A stretch of 64,000 nt of DNA, from the NCBI GenBank assembly GCA_947169105.1, contig CAMVOL010000001.1, positions 71,570 to 135,569 of the forward strand. Direction: 5' to 3'. The stretch comes from an uncultured Bacteroidales bacterium (GTDB lineage: Bacteria; Bacteroidota; Bacteroidia; Bacteroidales; WCHB1-69). Positions 41,978-53,217 of this stretch are shown piece after piece (the first letter of the stretch is position 1; each line of letters opens with the position of its first letter). The translations under genes were made by a program, and so were the position numbers. The notes beneath the pieces were generated by a model that saw nothing but the letters and a program-made list of their open reading frames with translations, was not told where the DNA came from and searched no databases.

Positions 41978-42799
41978 CTATCCGACGATCAACGTGTAGA
42001 GAACGCCAGCCGGCACCGCCATCAGCACGGAGTCGAAACGGTCGAGCACTCCCCCGTGTCCGGGCAGGATATTGCCGGAATCTTTCACTCCGCAAGCCCT
42101 TTTGATCATAGACTCCGCAAGATCGCCGAGCGTGCCGAAAAGGACCACCACCACAGCGAAACCGACCCATTGCAAGATATTCCATTGCACATCAGCAAAA
42201 TAGCCGATATATCCGAATGCCACTGAAGCCACCACTGTCAGCACGAAGGCGATGACGAAGCCTTCCACCGTCTTTTTGGGGGAGATGCGCTCGCACAGCT
42301 TGTGCCGTCCGAAAAGACTGCCGGCGCAGTAGGCCAGCGTGTCATCAAGCCAGATGAGAATGAACAGGGCCAGGAGCAACGGAACAGAGTCCTTAATCAT
42401 CGTATCCATCAGCATCACAGGGAAGGCAATCCAGAACAGCGGCACGAGGCAGAGCGAAAGTGGGCGCAACGGGGAGTCTCCTCCATTTTTCTGAAAAAGC
42501 ACGACTGCAGAAAGGACGGGAAAGAACATCAACAGAATCGCCACAAGGAACTTCGGTTCCAGATACGAAACAAGAGCAGGAAGAATCACCACGGAGATGA
42601 CCGTCACAAAGGTCAATAGGGTCGGAATACGGGAGGTGATGATACCTGTCATTCTCAGGAATTCCCGCGTACCCTGTATAGCGACTAGCGTTATCAGCAT
42701 ATAAAAGGGGACAATGGTTGTAGGATACAGCAGGATAGATGCCACCACTACTACAACAAAAAGTATTCCCGTGACTGCTCTCAACGCCAGATTCTTCAT
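41978..42799 (-). CDS. cdsA: Phosphatidate cytidylyltransferase CdsA
   Basis: 273 aa from the ATG at 42799 (MKNLALRAVTGILF). Makes CDP-diacylglycerol from phosphatidate and CTP in the membrane. The CDS signature is complete near the C-terminus (SMIKRACGVKDSGNILPGHGGVLDR), and several transmembrane segments precede it. It is the last gene of the rsfS-ftsH-LUD-cdsA cluster, a common Bacteroidota order. Confidence 0.96.
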   Translation of the reverse strand: MKNLALRAVTGILFVVVVVASILLYPTTIVPFYMLITLVAIQGTREFLRMTGIITSRIPTLLTFVTVISVVILPALVSYLEPKFLVAILLMFFPVLSAVVLFQKNGGDSPLRPLSLCLVPLFWIAFPVMLMDTMIKDSVPLLLALFILIWLDDTLAYCAGSLFGRHKLCERISPKKTVEGFVIAFVLTVVASVAFGYIGYFADVQWNILQWVGFAVVVVLFGTLGDLAESMIKRACGVKDSGNILPGHGGVLDRFDSVLMAVPAGVLYTLIVG

Positions 42800-42844
42800 A
42801 TACAATAATATTATATATACTATAATTTATTAATTAAGTATCCC

Positions 42845-43555
42845 CTATTTTTCGACAATCATCATCATCATCACGCGCGGTTTGGAGACTGTAGGCTCCT
42901 CCCCTTCCTCAAAGGGAACGGGACGGAGGATTTCCATCATGTTGAATTTCAAGTTCAAGTCATCGGGACGGTTTTCCTGCGGCACGGTGGTCGTCATTCT
43001 TCCCGTCAGATCCTTGAGGTCATTGACGAGGCTGGCGTTGCCGGAGAGGACGATGATGTTGCGGGCGAGGCCGGCTATTGACGGGTAGAGCATGTGCTGT
43101 CCCCGTTGCGACAGAACCACATGGCCGGTGCGGGCAATCAGGTGTTCGGCATATACGATGACCGCGTCGGCCTGCTCCGCTTCGGGGAGCGTTTCCATAA
43201 AGTCAATATGGAACTGCCGCAAGATATTGGACAAGTGAGCGGAGGCGTTCAGCACGCGCGTCCAACGGCCCGCCTCCACGGCGAATTTGATCTGGTTATA
43301 GATTTCGCCCAGACGTTGCGACACATAGTTCTGGTCGGACATCCGCGCACGCTCCACCTCAAATTCGTAGAGGAGCCCGCCCGCGTCGGTGAACTCCTTC
43401 TTGAAATTCTGATACGAATCTTCCAGCGGATCGAACACCTTGTCCTTCCGGTCAATATTGGGAAGCTGGGCTTCGCTTTTGGTGGTTAGAGCCGCACGGA
43501 TATTATTGCAAATATCGTTCTTGCAGTGGGTGTTTTTCACTTCGATGGAGGCCAT
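42845..43555 (-). CDS. LUD (LutC/YkgG-like) domain protein
   Basis: 236 aa (MASIEVKNTHCKNDICNNIRAALTTKSE). The pattern LEDSYQNFKKEFTDAGG...DAVIVYAEHLIARTGHVVLSQRGQHM.. SIAGLARNIIVL matches the LUD domain of lactate-utilisation proteins. The stand-alone version between ftsH and cdsA is conserved in Bacteroidota, with no proven role. There are no membrane segments. It ends in an odd Met-rich run (VMMMMIVEK). Confidence 0.85.
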   Translation of the reverse strand: MASIEVKNTHCKNDICNNIRAALTTKSEAQLPNIDRKDKVFDPLEDSYQNFKKEFTDAGGLLYEFEVERARMSDQNYVSQRLGEIYNQIKFAVEAGRWTRVLNASAHLSNILRQFHIDFMETLPEAEQADAVIVYAEHLIARTGHVVLSQRGQHMLYPSIAGLARNIIVLSGNASLVNDLKDLTGRMTTTVPQENRPDDLNLKFNMMEILRPVPFEEGEEPTVSKPRVMMMMIVEK

Positions 43556-43566
43556 ATCTATAAAGG

Positions 43567-45576
<2,010 letters not shown>

Positions 45577-45582
45577 AAAAAA

Positions 45583-45963
45583 TCAAAGATGTTTAATGTC
45601 CGCGTCATTCCATAACGTTTCGAGCTGGTAAAATGTTCGCGCTTCGGGCTGGAAAACATGCACAATGGTGTCGAAATAGTCGAGCAGGACCCATTCGCCA
45701 TTGGCAAGGCCCTCCACGGCGGTCGGCTTGATGCCGGCCTCCCGCTTGGTCATCTCCTGCACATAGTCGCAGAGCGTTTCTACGTGCGTGCGCGAAGTGC
45801 CCGTCGCAATGACGAACGTATCGAAATAAACGTGGTTGATTTTTTTCAAGTCGATGATGGTGACATCCACGCCGCCTTTTTCAAGCAAAGCCTGCACAAT
45901 CAGTTCACTGATATCACCTGTGAAGAGGTTCTCCTTCTTCGTTACTACCTTTCTTTTTGCCAT
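45583..45963 (-). CDS. rsfS: Ribosome silencing factor RsfS
   Basis: 126 aa. Binds uL14 and blocks joining of the ribosomal subunits in starvation. Family core VTIIDLKKINHVYFDTFVIATGTSRTHVETLCDYV and WVLLDYFDTIVHVFQPEAR. It is the first gene of the ftsH operon, with a TATTTTTG box ~27 bp upstream. Confidence 0.95.
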   Translation of the reverse strand: MAKRKVVTKKENLFTGDISELIVQALLEKGGVDVTIIDLKKINHVYFDTFVIATGTSRTHVETLCDYVQEMTKREAGIKPTAVEGLANGEWVLLDYFDTIVHVFQPEARTFYQLETLWNDADIKHL

Positions 45964-45989
45964 TTAATACCTATTAAAAATTAAAGGTG

Positions 45990-45997
45990 CAAAAATA
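45990..45997 (-). promoter_or_regulatory. -7 promoter box for rsfS-ftsH-LUD-cdsA
   Basis: TATTTTTG on the minus strand, ~27 bp upstream of the rsfS ATG. Confidence 0.6.
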
Positions 45998-46002
45998 CAA
46001 CA

Positions 46003-46068
46003 AAGTTTGTCAAGTTCATCAAGTTGAAAGTTGGAAAGTTCATCAAGTTTATAAAGTTCATCAAGTAG
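46003..46068. repeat. Short-period AAGTTCATC / AAGTTTATA tandem repeat
   Basis: About seven imperfect ~9-bp units (CAAGTTCAT, CAAGTTGAA, GAAAGTTCA and so on). Related to the run at 8610-8644. Confidence 0.65.
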
Positions 46069-46146
46069 AGTTGTGGTGTACCGCGCCTCCATTTTCAAAT
46101 AATATGTTTTTTTGAAAAAGGGTGTCGGTGGTTTCGGAAAATCGTG

Positions 46147-46154
46147 TAAATTTG
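46147..46154 (+). promoter_or_regulatory. -7 promoter box for the trypsin-like protease
   Basis: TAAATTTG, ~69 bp upstream of the ATG at 46223. Confidence 0.5.
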
Positions 46155-46222
46155 CCGCTGTTTTTTTGGAAAAAATCAATCAAGGAAAAAATATCATCAA
46201 AGTTTAATTTAATCTACTAAAA

Positions 46223-47881
46223 ATGAAACATTTATTACAAGTTCTGGCTGTGGTTGCCCTTTTCCTCACGGGTTACACGGCAAAAGCGCAGATGAGCTAC
46301 GGCGGCGAGCCTTATTCCTTCAAGAACACGATTTCCCAAGTGGTGCCCACCATTGAAATTGAAGCATTGGATGCAGAAGCCCTTTTGGCAGAGGACGCTG
46401 CCATTCCCGGCAAGGACCACCCTTTGCGCATCGGTGTGACGAAAGAGGTCAATTACAGCATGGAGAACTCCGGGCGTATGGACATGCTTCCTGACGGCGG
46501 GCGCGTGTGGCGTATTGCTTTCCACATGGAGGATGCCACTTTCACTTCCATGAACTTCTCCAAGTTCAATATTCCCGATGGAGCTGAACTTTATCTCTAT
46601 ACTCCTGACAGAGAATATGTTATCGGAAAATTCATCAACAAGAACCAGATGGAGGACGGCACATTCTACCCGCAGGAAATGCCCGGTGAGGACATCGTAG
46701 TGGAGTATTACGAACCCGCCAATGTTGCTTTCAATGGCGAATTGGTCATCAACCAGATTTCCCAAGGTTATTACGATTTCTTCCATATCAAAGCCATTGA
46801 AGGCCAGATCGGCAACGCCGAAGGCACTTGCCACCCCAACGCCATCTGCTACGATGCCACTTGGCACGCACAGATCAACTCCGTGGTTTGCTACACAATG
46901 ACTTCTGGCATGTCAGTTTATATGTGCTCTGGCGCCATGGTCAACAACACGAGTAACGATAATACGCAATACCTGCTTTCCGCCAACCACTGTTACGAAA
47001 GCGGAACTTGGAAGTTCTATTTTGGTTATCAGGCCACCTCTTGCAGTGGCAGTAACGGCAGTGTCTTAAAAACTGCCACAGGTTATGAATTGAAAGCAAA
47101 AGATGACGGGAACAGTAGTTCTGACTTTATGTTGGTGAAAATCACTGGTACTATCAATCCTTCCTACGATGTTTATCTTGCCGGTTGGAACTGCACGAAC
47201 GCCAACCCCACCAACCCCACCTCCTGCGCCGCCATTCATCACCCCGGCGGTGACATCAAGAAATTCAGCATTCCGCAGACCTTGCGCAACGGTGCGCAAG
47301 TTTACAGCAATATGGGTAAATTCTGGGTCACCACGTGGGCACTCTCTACCGGCACTACGGAACAGGGCTCTTCTGGCTCCCCCCTCTTCAACAAGGACAA
47401 ACTCATTGTGGGCCAGCTCTATTCCGGTAGCAGCAGCTGTACTGCATACGACCAGTACCATGTAGGCCCCAGCGGCGAGGACTTCTACGGCAAGCTATCC
47501 AACTCTTGGACCAATAACAACAACAGCAGCAATGCCAAGAAGCTGAAACCGTGGTTAGATCCTGCTAATACTGGTGCAACCACCCTTCAGGGACGTTGGA
47601 TGAACGGTGCTCCGAGCGGCATCCAAGCCAATAGTTCCGCTGCCAACCTGAATGTCTATCCGAACCCGACCACCGGCATGGTGACCATCAGTGGCAGCTT
47701 CAACGCAGGCGATGGCGTATGCAATGTCTATGACATGATGGGCAACCTTGTCACCTCCAAGTCGGTCAACCTCAACACGGAGACCACGCTGAACTTCAGC
47801 AACCTCACTTCTGGCATGTATATGCTGGAGATTTCTGACAACAGCAACGTCTATCGTTCCAAAATCCTCATCAACCGATAA
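46223..47881 (+). CDS. Secreted trypsin-like serine protease with T9SS sorting domain
   Basis: 552 aa with signal peptide MKHLLQVLAVVALFLTGYTAKAQ. Residues ~30-195 form a beta-rich prodomain-like region. The chymotrypsin-fold catalytic triad is readable: His ~256 in SANHCY, Asp ~302 in SSDFMLVK and Ser ~384 in EQGSSGSPLF. The CSGAMVNNT..TQYLLSANHC phrasing is like lysyl endopeptidases. The last ~75 residues are a T9SS type A domain (VYPNPTTGMVTISG...GMYMLEIS). It is presumably exported. The stop shares one base with the ATG of the WbqC gene. Confidence 0.92.
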   Translation: MKHLLQVLAVVALFLTGYTAKAQMSYGGEPYSFKNTISQVVPTIEIEALDAEALLAEDAAIPGKDHPLRIGVTKEVNYSMENSGRMDMLPDGGRVWRIAFHMEDATFTSMNFSKFNIPDGAELYLYTPDREYVIGKFINKNQMEDGTFYPQEMPGEDIVVEYYEPANVAFNGELVINQISQGYYDFFHIKAIEGQIGNAEGTCHPNAICYDATWHAQINSVVCYTMTSGMSVYMCSGAMVNNTSNDNTQYLLSANHCYESGTWKFYFGYQATSCSGSNGSVLKTATGYELKAKDDGNSSSDFMLVKITGTINPSYDVYLAGWNCTNANPTNPTSCAAIHHPGGDIKKFSIPQTLRNGAQVYSNMGKFWVTTWALSTGTTEQGSSGSPLFNKDKLIVGQLYSGSSSCTAYDQYHVGPSGEDFYGKLSNSWTNNNNSSNAKKLKPWLDPANTGATTLQGRWMNGAPSGIQANSSAANLNVYPNPTTGMVTISGSFNAGDGVCNVYDMMGNLVTSKSVNLNTETTLNFSNLTSGMYMLEISDNSNVYRSKILINR

Positions 47882-48498
47882 TGAACCCGAAGGAAATCGT
47901 CGTATCGACGGCGTACCTTCCCACCATAGAATACTTCGCTTTTATTGCCAAAAGCGAAGTATTTTTTATGGAGGACGCCGAAACCTATCAGAAACAGTCG
48001 TACCGGAACCGTGCCTACATTATGACGGCGGGCGGGGTGCAGACGCTGATTCTGCCCACACGGCACGAAACCCAGCGCAGTTGCATCCGTGATGTCCGCA
48101 TCGACTACAAGTGCCCGTGGCAGCTGAAACACTGGCGCGCCATCGAATCAGCCTATAGCGGAACTCCTTATTTCCTCTATTTTAGGGACTTCATCTATCC
48201 TTTTTTTGAAAAAAAATACGAGTTCCTTTTTGACTACAACTTGGAACTGACGGAAGTTCTGCTCCAACTTTTCAAGATAAAAAAAGTCCCCGCTTTCACG
48301 GAGACCTTCGAAAAAGAATATCACGAACGATTGGATTTACGGAATCTGATTCATCCCAAGAAAGAACCTCTGCTTCAGAAAACACCTTATCATCAAGTAT
48401 TTGACGACCGTTTCCCTTTCATTGGGAATTTGTCGGTCATCGACCTGTTGTTCAATGCAGGCCCTGACCTTGCTTACCTGCTTAATCTGCATTCGTAG
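47881..48498 (+). CDS. WbqC family protein
   Basis: 205 aa. Conserved pattern VVSTAYLPTIEYFAFIAKSEVFFMEDAETYQKQSYRNRAYI and the motif W..KHWRAIESAY. WbqC-like proteins occur in polysaccharide (O-antigen) loci, but in Bacteroidota a stand-alone copy is found next to signal peptidase or secreted-protein genes; biochemical role unproved. Its ATG overlaps the last base of the protease gene. The 3' end overlaps the convergent ftsZ by 17 bp. Confidence 0.88.
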   Translation: MNPKEIVVSTAYLPTIEYFAFIAKSEVFFMEDAETYQKQSYRNRAYIMTAGGVQTLILPTRHETQRSCIRDVRIDYKCPWQLKHWRAIESAYSGTPYFLYFRDFIYPFFEKKYEFLFDYNLELTEVLLQLFKIKKVPAFTETFEKEYHERLDLRNLIHPKKEPLLQKTPYHQVFDDRFPFIGNLSVIDLLFNAGPDLAYLLNLHS

Positions 48499-50068
48499 CG
48501 TCCAATCCGAAGAAGACCGACTGGGTGGTATAGGCGGGCTGGACGGTTTTCAGCATGGCGGGGGTCTGAACATCCACGATGCGGGAGGTCTGGACGGCGC
48601 TCTGCCATGCCGGACGGTTCACCAATTCGTCAAATTTCTGATCGTCGTCGTAGTCAGTTTCGCCGTTGTCAGTTACGGTGATACTGGAGGCGGGCACCGT
48701 TTTGGCGGCCTGACGGGGCTGCGGAGCGAGGGCGGGCTGGATAACGGTAATCTGGCCATCCTCATGTTCGGCAACGAGCTTCGGGGAGACATGCTCCTCC
48801 TGCGGCACATTCGACTGCTGGAAGAACGGGGTCTGGAAGAGGTCGGCATCTTCCTTTGCCTCGGGAGTTTCGGTCTCTTCCGTAACGATGTCAGCCACGT
48901 TATCAGCCACGGGCTGTCCCGTCTCCACTTGGTCGGTGACGGGGTCGAGCACCTCACCTGACGACACAGCGTCGAAAAGGGAGGGTTCTGACGTTGCGGG
49001 CTCCGGCTGCGGGGTCACAACGGGAATCACGATGTCTTCCTTCTCTTTCTGACTGCCAACTGCTTCCGGAAGTTTCGGCGTAAGGGTGTTGGAGTTGTAT
49101 TTGGTGATGATGACCGAAAGTTTGAGTTTGTCACCGAGGCCTTTGTCGGCGGCGTGTCCCCAAATGACATGGGTATCTTCGTTCTGGTATTTGTCGAACT
49201 CTTCGGAAAGTTTGAACAGCTCGTCCACCGTAAGTTCCTGATCCTCACCGTACCGGATGAAGAAGAGGAAGTTCTGTGCATCGGTGATGTGGTTGTCATC
49301 AATGAGGTTGCAGGTCATGGCCTTACTGATGACCTCCTCAATGCGGTTTTCGCCGCTGGCTTCGGCGAGGCCGAGCATGGCTTCACCACTGCCTTTGAGG
49401 ATGGAGACAACATCGTTGAAGTCCACATTCTGATAACCGGAGACGGTGATCAGCTCGGCGATGCACTTGACGGCGTTTTTGAGGACGTCGTCGGCATGGG
49501 CGAGCGCGGCGGGAAGGGTTTCGCGGCGGTAGGTTTCCATCACCTTCTGGTTCTGGATGACGATGAGGGAATCGACGTACTTGCGGAGTTCGGCGATACC
49601 TTCGTCGGCCTTCTGCCAGCACCGTTTCTGTTCGAGCTTGTATGGATAGGTGACGACAGCGATGGTGAGGATGCCCATATCGCGGGCGATGCGGGCGACG
49701 ACGGGTGAAGCGCCCGTGCCTGTACCCTTGCCCATACCTGCGGTGATGAACAGCATCTTGGTGTCCTCGCCAATCATCTGGCGGATTTCCGCTTCGGACT
49801 CTTCGGCCAGCTGGCGGGCGATGACAGGGTCGGAGCCGGCTCCCAAGCCGGATTTCCCGAATTTCAGGGTAGCGGAAACTTTGTTCTCCTGCAACGCCTG
49901 TTCGTCGGTGTTGCAAAGGAAGAAGTCCACGCCCACGATGCCGTCCTCGTACATGTGCTGCACAGCATTGCCGCCGGCACCGCCGACACCCACGACCTTG
50001 ATAATCGAAGGTTTCTTCACTTCTCCGTAGCTCGTTGTCTCAAATGTCAATTCGTCAATATCGTTCAT
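48482..50068 (-). CDS. ftsZ: Cell division protein FtsZ
   Basis: 528 aa, long because of a ~200-residue acidic Pro/Glu/Thr-rich tail typical of Bacteroidota. Tubulin-like GTPase that forms the Z ring. Visible: VVGVGGAGGNAVQHM, the T4 glycine loop (here AGMGKGTGTGAS, where GMGGGTGTGAA is usual), and the T7 synergy loop NVDFNDV. The conserved C-terminal peptide is not obvious; the end is TQSVFFGLDATNAD. It lies downstream of ftsQ and ftsA. Confidence 0.96.
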   Translation of the reverse strand: MNDIDELTFETTSYGEVKKPSIIKVVGVGGAGGNAVQHMYEDGIVGVDFFLCNTDEQALQENKVSATLKFGKSGLGAGSDPVIARQLAEESEAEIRQMIGEDTKMLFITAGMGKGTGTGASPVVARIARDMGILTIAVVTYPYKLEQKRCWQKADEGIAELRKYVDSLIVIQNQKVMETYRRETLPAALAHADDVLKNAVKCIAELITVSGYQNVDFNDVVSILKGSGEAMLGLAEASGENRIEEVISKAMTCNLIDDNHITDAQNFLFFIRYGEDQELTVDELFKLSEEFDKYQNEDTHVIWGHAADKGLGDKLKLSVIITKYNSNTLTPKLPEAVGSQKEKEDIVIPVVTPQPEPATSEPSLFDAVSSGEVLDPVTDQVETGQPVADNVADIVTEETETPEAKEDADLFQTPFFQQSNVPQEEHVSPKLVAEHEDGQITVIQPALAPQPRQAAKTVPASSITVTDNGETDYDDDQKFDELVNRPAWQSAVQTSRIVDVQTPAMLKTVQPAYTTQSVFFGLDATNAD

Positions 50069-50121
50069 AGTTTTGTCTTGATTCTGCTATATATAATAAT
50101 ATTGTATTTCAAAAAATCAGT

Positions 50122-51498
50122 TTAGTCCACGCCGTCCTCTCCGTTATTGTCAGTGAGGCTGCTCATAATGTTGCTGGCGAGGTTGGCGAGGCCTTTGCCG
50201 ACACCGGCGAAGAATCTGCGGGAGCGGGAGACTTCGTCGCTGCCGATGATGTCGTCATCTTCTTCATCCTCCTCCTGTGTAGGTGTAGTGGTGCGGGGGG
50301 AATAGGGCATACCGTCCTTTTTGCAGCCGTATGCAAGGAGGCCAAGTGACGTAGAATAGATGGGGTCTTTCAGTGAAGCATCAAGGGTCTGGGTGAAGCC
50401 CATGCCGGGGATGCCGATGCGGACACGTTTCTGGAAGATGAATTCGGCAAGGCTCTTGATGCCGGCAAGGCGGCCGCCGCCGCCAGTGATGACCACACGC
50501 ATCAGGTTGCCCATAAAGCCCGACTTCTCAATTTCCGCCCGCACCACCTCCAGAATGTCGCGTTTGACACGGGCGTTGATGACGAGGGCAAGGTCACGGG
50601 CATTGATTTTCACCGTCTGTCCGAAATAAGCGGAGTTGTTCAGATTAATGAAATGGTTGGCATCCGCATCTTCCGGGGTACAGGAGCCGTGCTGTATCTT
50701 GAGGTTCTCCGCCTCCTCGTAAGTCATGCCGAGCGACTGTATGTCCTTGGTGATGACCTCGCCGCCGACGGGGATGACACGGATATAGACAGGCACGCCG
50801 GCGCGATAGATGATCAGGTCGGTGGTGCCGCCGCCGATGTCAATGAGAGCGACGCCTTCGCGTTTCTCCTCTTCGGTAAGGCAGGAGATGGCGGAGGCGA
50901 GGGGTTCGAGCATAAGCCGCTTCATCGTGAGGCCGCTATCCTTGACGCTCTTGATAATTTTCTTGATTTCGAGGTCGTCGCCGATGATCAGCTGGTAGGT
51001 GGCGGTAACATTCTGGCCGACCATACCGACGGGACGGAGGGTCTCGGTGCCGTCCACCAGATAGCTTTGGGGGATGACGGCGATGACTTTTCCGTTATTG
51101 ACGACATAGTTCTCCATATCGGCGGTCATTTTGGCGATCTCGTCTTCGCGGATGATGACGTCGTGCCCGTTGGGGCGGGTGATGGTATGGGTGCAGCTGA
51201 TGCTTTTGATGTGACGGCCCGCGATGCCCACATACACGTCATTGACGGGGAGGCCGGTGGCTTCTTCCACCTCCTGTTTGGCCTTGGTGATGCCGTCAAT
51301 GGTATCTTGAAGGTTGATGACCAGACCGTACTGCACGCCGGTGGAGGGGGCTTTGCCATAGCCGCACAAATCCACCTTGCCGTCATCGCAGAGGTAGCCC
51401 ATCGTCACAACGATTTTGGTAGTTCCGATGTCAAGTCCTACGGACATTTTGGGGTCTCTGCATACTTCCGGTTCTGGTTGGATTTGTCTCTTTTTCAT
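50122..51498 (-). CDS. ftsA: Cell division protein FtsA
   Basis: 458 aa. Actin-like ATPase that tethers FtsZ to the membrane. Phosphate-1 and related motifs: VGLDIGTTKIVVTMG, ALIDIGGGTTDLIIY and VVITGGGGRLAGIKSLAE. The SHS2/1C insert follows the first strands. The C-terminus has a short amphipathic-like helix (FFAGVGKGLANLASNIMSSL), as expected for membrane anchoring, plus an acidic linker. It starts 2 bp after ftsQ. Confidence 0.96.
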   Translation of the reverse strand: MKKRQIQPEPEVCRDPKMSVGLDIGTTKIVVTMGYLCDDGKVDLCGYGKAPSTGVQYGLVINLQDTIDGITKAKQEVEEATGLPVNDVYVGIAGRHIKSISCTHTITRPNGHDVIIREDEIAKMTADMENYVVNNGKVIAVIPQSYLVDGTETLRPVGMVGQNVTATYQLIIGDDLEIKKIIKSVKDSGLTMKRLMLEPLASAISCLTEEEKREGVALIDIGGGTTDLIIYRAGVPVYIRVIPVGGEVITKDIQSLGMTYEEAENLKIQHGSCTPEDADANHFINLNNSAYFGQTVKINARDLALVINARVKRDILEVVRAEIEKSGFMGNLMRVVITGGGGRLAGIKSLAEFIFQKRVRIGIPGMGFTQTLDASLKDPIYSTSLGLLAYGCKKDGMPYSPRTTTPTQEEDEEDDDIIGSDEVSRSRRFFAGVGKGLANLASNIMSSLTDNNGEDGVD

Positions 51499-51500
51499 TG

Positions 51501-52280
51501 CTACAATGTGTTGGTGATATTCTTACGGGTGGCGAAGACACGGTTCTTGAAGCGGATATCCACTTTTGCGTAGGTGTCGGCGGGCATATAGATGAGCGCT
51601 TTGTCATAGACGATATGAAGCTGGCGCAGTTTTGGTCCGATGTTATCGGCATGTCCGAAGAGGACGGTGTGCCGGAAGAGGGGGTTGTAGGCTTCGATTT
51701 CGGTGTCGTCGTTCACATAGAGTTGGGTGAGTTGGTGCGAGAAGGTGGTGTCGGCTTCAATGGCAAGGGCGATGCGATAGGCGTCGTTGAGGGCGCGGTC
51801 CTTAAGGTCACGCACATTCTTTCCTTGCATGTAGGGGGTGCGGACGTTCCCGTTGAGCACGGTCAGATGGGAGCGGACGCGGCTGTTGTCGGGGAGCATC
51901 TCCCCCTTGTGCCCGATGAAATAGGGCAATCCGTTGGCGGGATAGACGGCGAGGAGGGGGCTCTTGACGCGGATGTCCATCACAAGGGTGCTGCCGACGG
52001 GCGTGAGGGTGAGCAGGGAGTCGAACCAGACGTTGGAGCGGAGGGCGTTCTCCACTTCGGAGCGGCGCAGCTGGCCTGGTGCGGAACCGACCATCTGAAG
52101 GCCGTGGCTGTTGATGATGGCAAGCACCTCCTGTGGGGTAAGCAGCGTGTCCGACCCCGGGTATTCGAGCCGTACCTCCACCCTTTCGCAAGTCTTCGGG
52201 CGAAGGCACACGATGGCAATCACCACACCTGCGGTAACGGCAATGAGAAGGAATAGAAGGAGGATACCTTTCAGTTTCAT
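51501..52280 (-). CDS. ftsQ: Cell division protein FtsQ
   Basis: 259 aa from the ATG at 52280; the track start is TTG one codon earlier. One N-terminal membrane segment (GILLLFLLIAVTAGVVIAIVCL), then a POTRA-like part (VEVRLEYPGSDTLLTPQEVLAIIN) and the FtsQ domain (VWFDSLLTLTPVGSTLVMDIRVKSPLLAVY). Scaffold of the divisome. murC, which commonly precedes ftsQ in Bacteroidota, is not here; the upstream gap holds a promoter instead. Confidence 0.9.
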   Translation of the reverse strand: MKLKGILLLFLLIAVTAGVVIAIVCLRPKTCERVEVRLEYPGSDTLLTPQEVLAIINSHGLQMVGSAPGQLRRSEVENALRSNVWFDSLLTLTPVGSTLVMDIRVKSPLLAVYPANGLPYFIGHKGEMLPDNSRVRSHLTVLNGNVRTPYMQGKNVRDLKDRALNDAYRIALAIEADTTFSHQLTQLYVNDDTEIEAYNPLFRHTVLFGHADNIGPKLRQLHIVYDKALIYMPADTYAKVDIRFKNRVFATRKNITNTL

Positions 52281-52381
52281 CAATGGTTAATAAATGGTTC
52301 TTTTTCAGTTAGTTGCAAGAGGTCGCCTGAGTTATGGGGTGAACAACAAAAGGGCGAAAGTTTATTCGTCAGCAAGTTGTG

Positions 52382-52389
52382 CAAAGATA
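52382..52389 (-). promoter_or_regulatory. -7 promoter box for ftsQ-ftsA-ftsZ
   Basis: TATCTTTG on the minus strand, ~102 bp upstream of the ftsQ ATG. Confidence 0.6.
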
Positions 52390-52667
52390 CGGTACTTCTC
52401 CAAAACAGGCGTTTTTTTATCGAAATATAACAAACACTTTTCTGTTAATATCTTCAACCCTTAAAATCTGCAATATTTATTTAAAAATCAATCATATATA
52501 TATACAAGAACTGATATAACAGCACACTTATTCCCTTCCAAAATAGGATTTATCCCTGAAAAAGCACTCCTTTCTGCCAAAATGCAGTCGTTTTTTTTCA
52601 AAAAAAAGAGCAACAAAAGCCGATGCAATCCACCCTGCAGCCCTTTTCCCCACACTTGAAAATGCCC

Positions 52668-52675
52668 TATATTTG
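52668..52675 (+). promoter_or_regulatory. Possible second -7 promoter box upstream of rpsF
   Basis: TATATTTG, 69 bp before the TACTTTTG box; it would give a longer rpsF leader. Confidence 0.4.
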
Positions 52676-52736
52676 CAGAGATACAAGAGCTTATAAAAAA
52701 ATATTCAGAAGACTGTGGCAGATTAAAAAAAAGTTG

Positions 52737-52744
52737 TACTTTTG
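52737..52744 (+). promoter_or_regulatory. -7 promoter box for rpsF-rpsR-rplI
   Basis: TACTTTTG, ~50 bp upstream of the rpsF ATG at 52793. The track start 52742 lies within it. Confidence 0.65.
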
Positions 52745-52792
52745 CACCCCCAAAATTTACCATTAAATTATAAACCAAAAAAAAGCAAAACT

Positions 52793-53203
52793 ATGTTGAA
52801 TCATTACGAAACCGTTTTCATTATGACTCCCGTTTTGTCTGATGAACAGATGAAGGAAACGGTTAAAAAGTTCGAGGACACGCTCCTCGAGAAAGGGGCA
52901 GAGATCGTTCACCAGGAGAACTGGGGACTGCGCCAACTGGCTTATCCGATTGCCAAAAAAACGTCTGGTTTCTACCACTTGATTGAATTCAAGGCCGAAC
53001 CGAGCGTTGTGAAAGAGTATGAACTTCAGTACCGTCGTGACGAGCGCGTGATGCGCTACCTCACCGTCCTGATGGACAAGCACGCCATCGCCTACAGCGA
53101 GAAACGTCGCAACCTGAGAAAAGAGAAGGAAGCTGCACCTGCCGTGGTGGAAGAAGCCCCCGCAGCCGCAGAGACCGAAACCGTTAATGAAGTTAATGAA
53201 TAA
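52793..53203 (+). CDS. rpsF: 30S ribosomal protein S6
   Basis: 136 aa from the ATG at 52793 ([20 protein letters not shown]). The usual S6 fold is followed by an Ala/Glu/Val-rich C-terminal tail ([17 protein letters not shown]), common in Bacteroidota. First gene of the S6-S18-L9 operon; rpsR starts 14 bp later. Confidence 0.96.
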   Translation: MLNHYETVFIMTPVLSDEQMKETVKKFEDTLLEKGAEIVHQENWGLRQLAYPIAKKTSGFYHLIEFKAEPSVVKEYELQYRRDERVMRYLTVLMDKHAIAYSEKRRNLRKEKEAAPAVVEEAPAAAETETVNEVNE

Positions 53204-53217
53204 GGAGGAATCAAGTT

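Larger units (their letters stand above)
52281..52792. other. 512-bp AT-rich intergenic region between divergent ftsQ and rpsF
   Basis: It holds a minus promoter box (52382-52389) for ftsQAZ and two plus boxes (52668-52675, 52737-52744). No ORF or convincing RNA is seen in the middle. Homopolymer A/T runs are frequent. Confidence 0.6.

Noticed and set aside
46003-46068. Possible CRISPR array
   Set aside because: Units are only about 9 bp and imperfect, without unique spacers; a simple tandem repeat.
52742-52792. N-terminal extension of S6 from ATG 52742
   Set aside because: Lies inside the promoter box; the family N-terminus MLNHYETVF starts at 52793.
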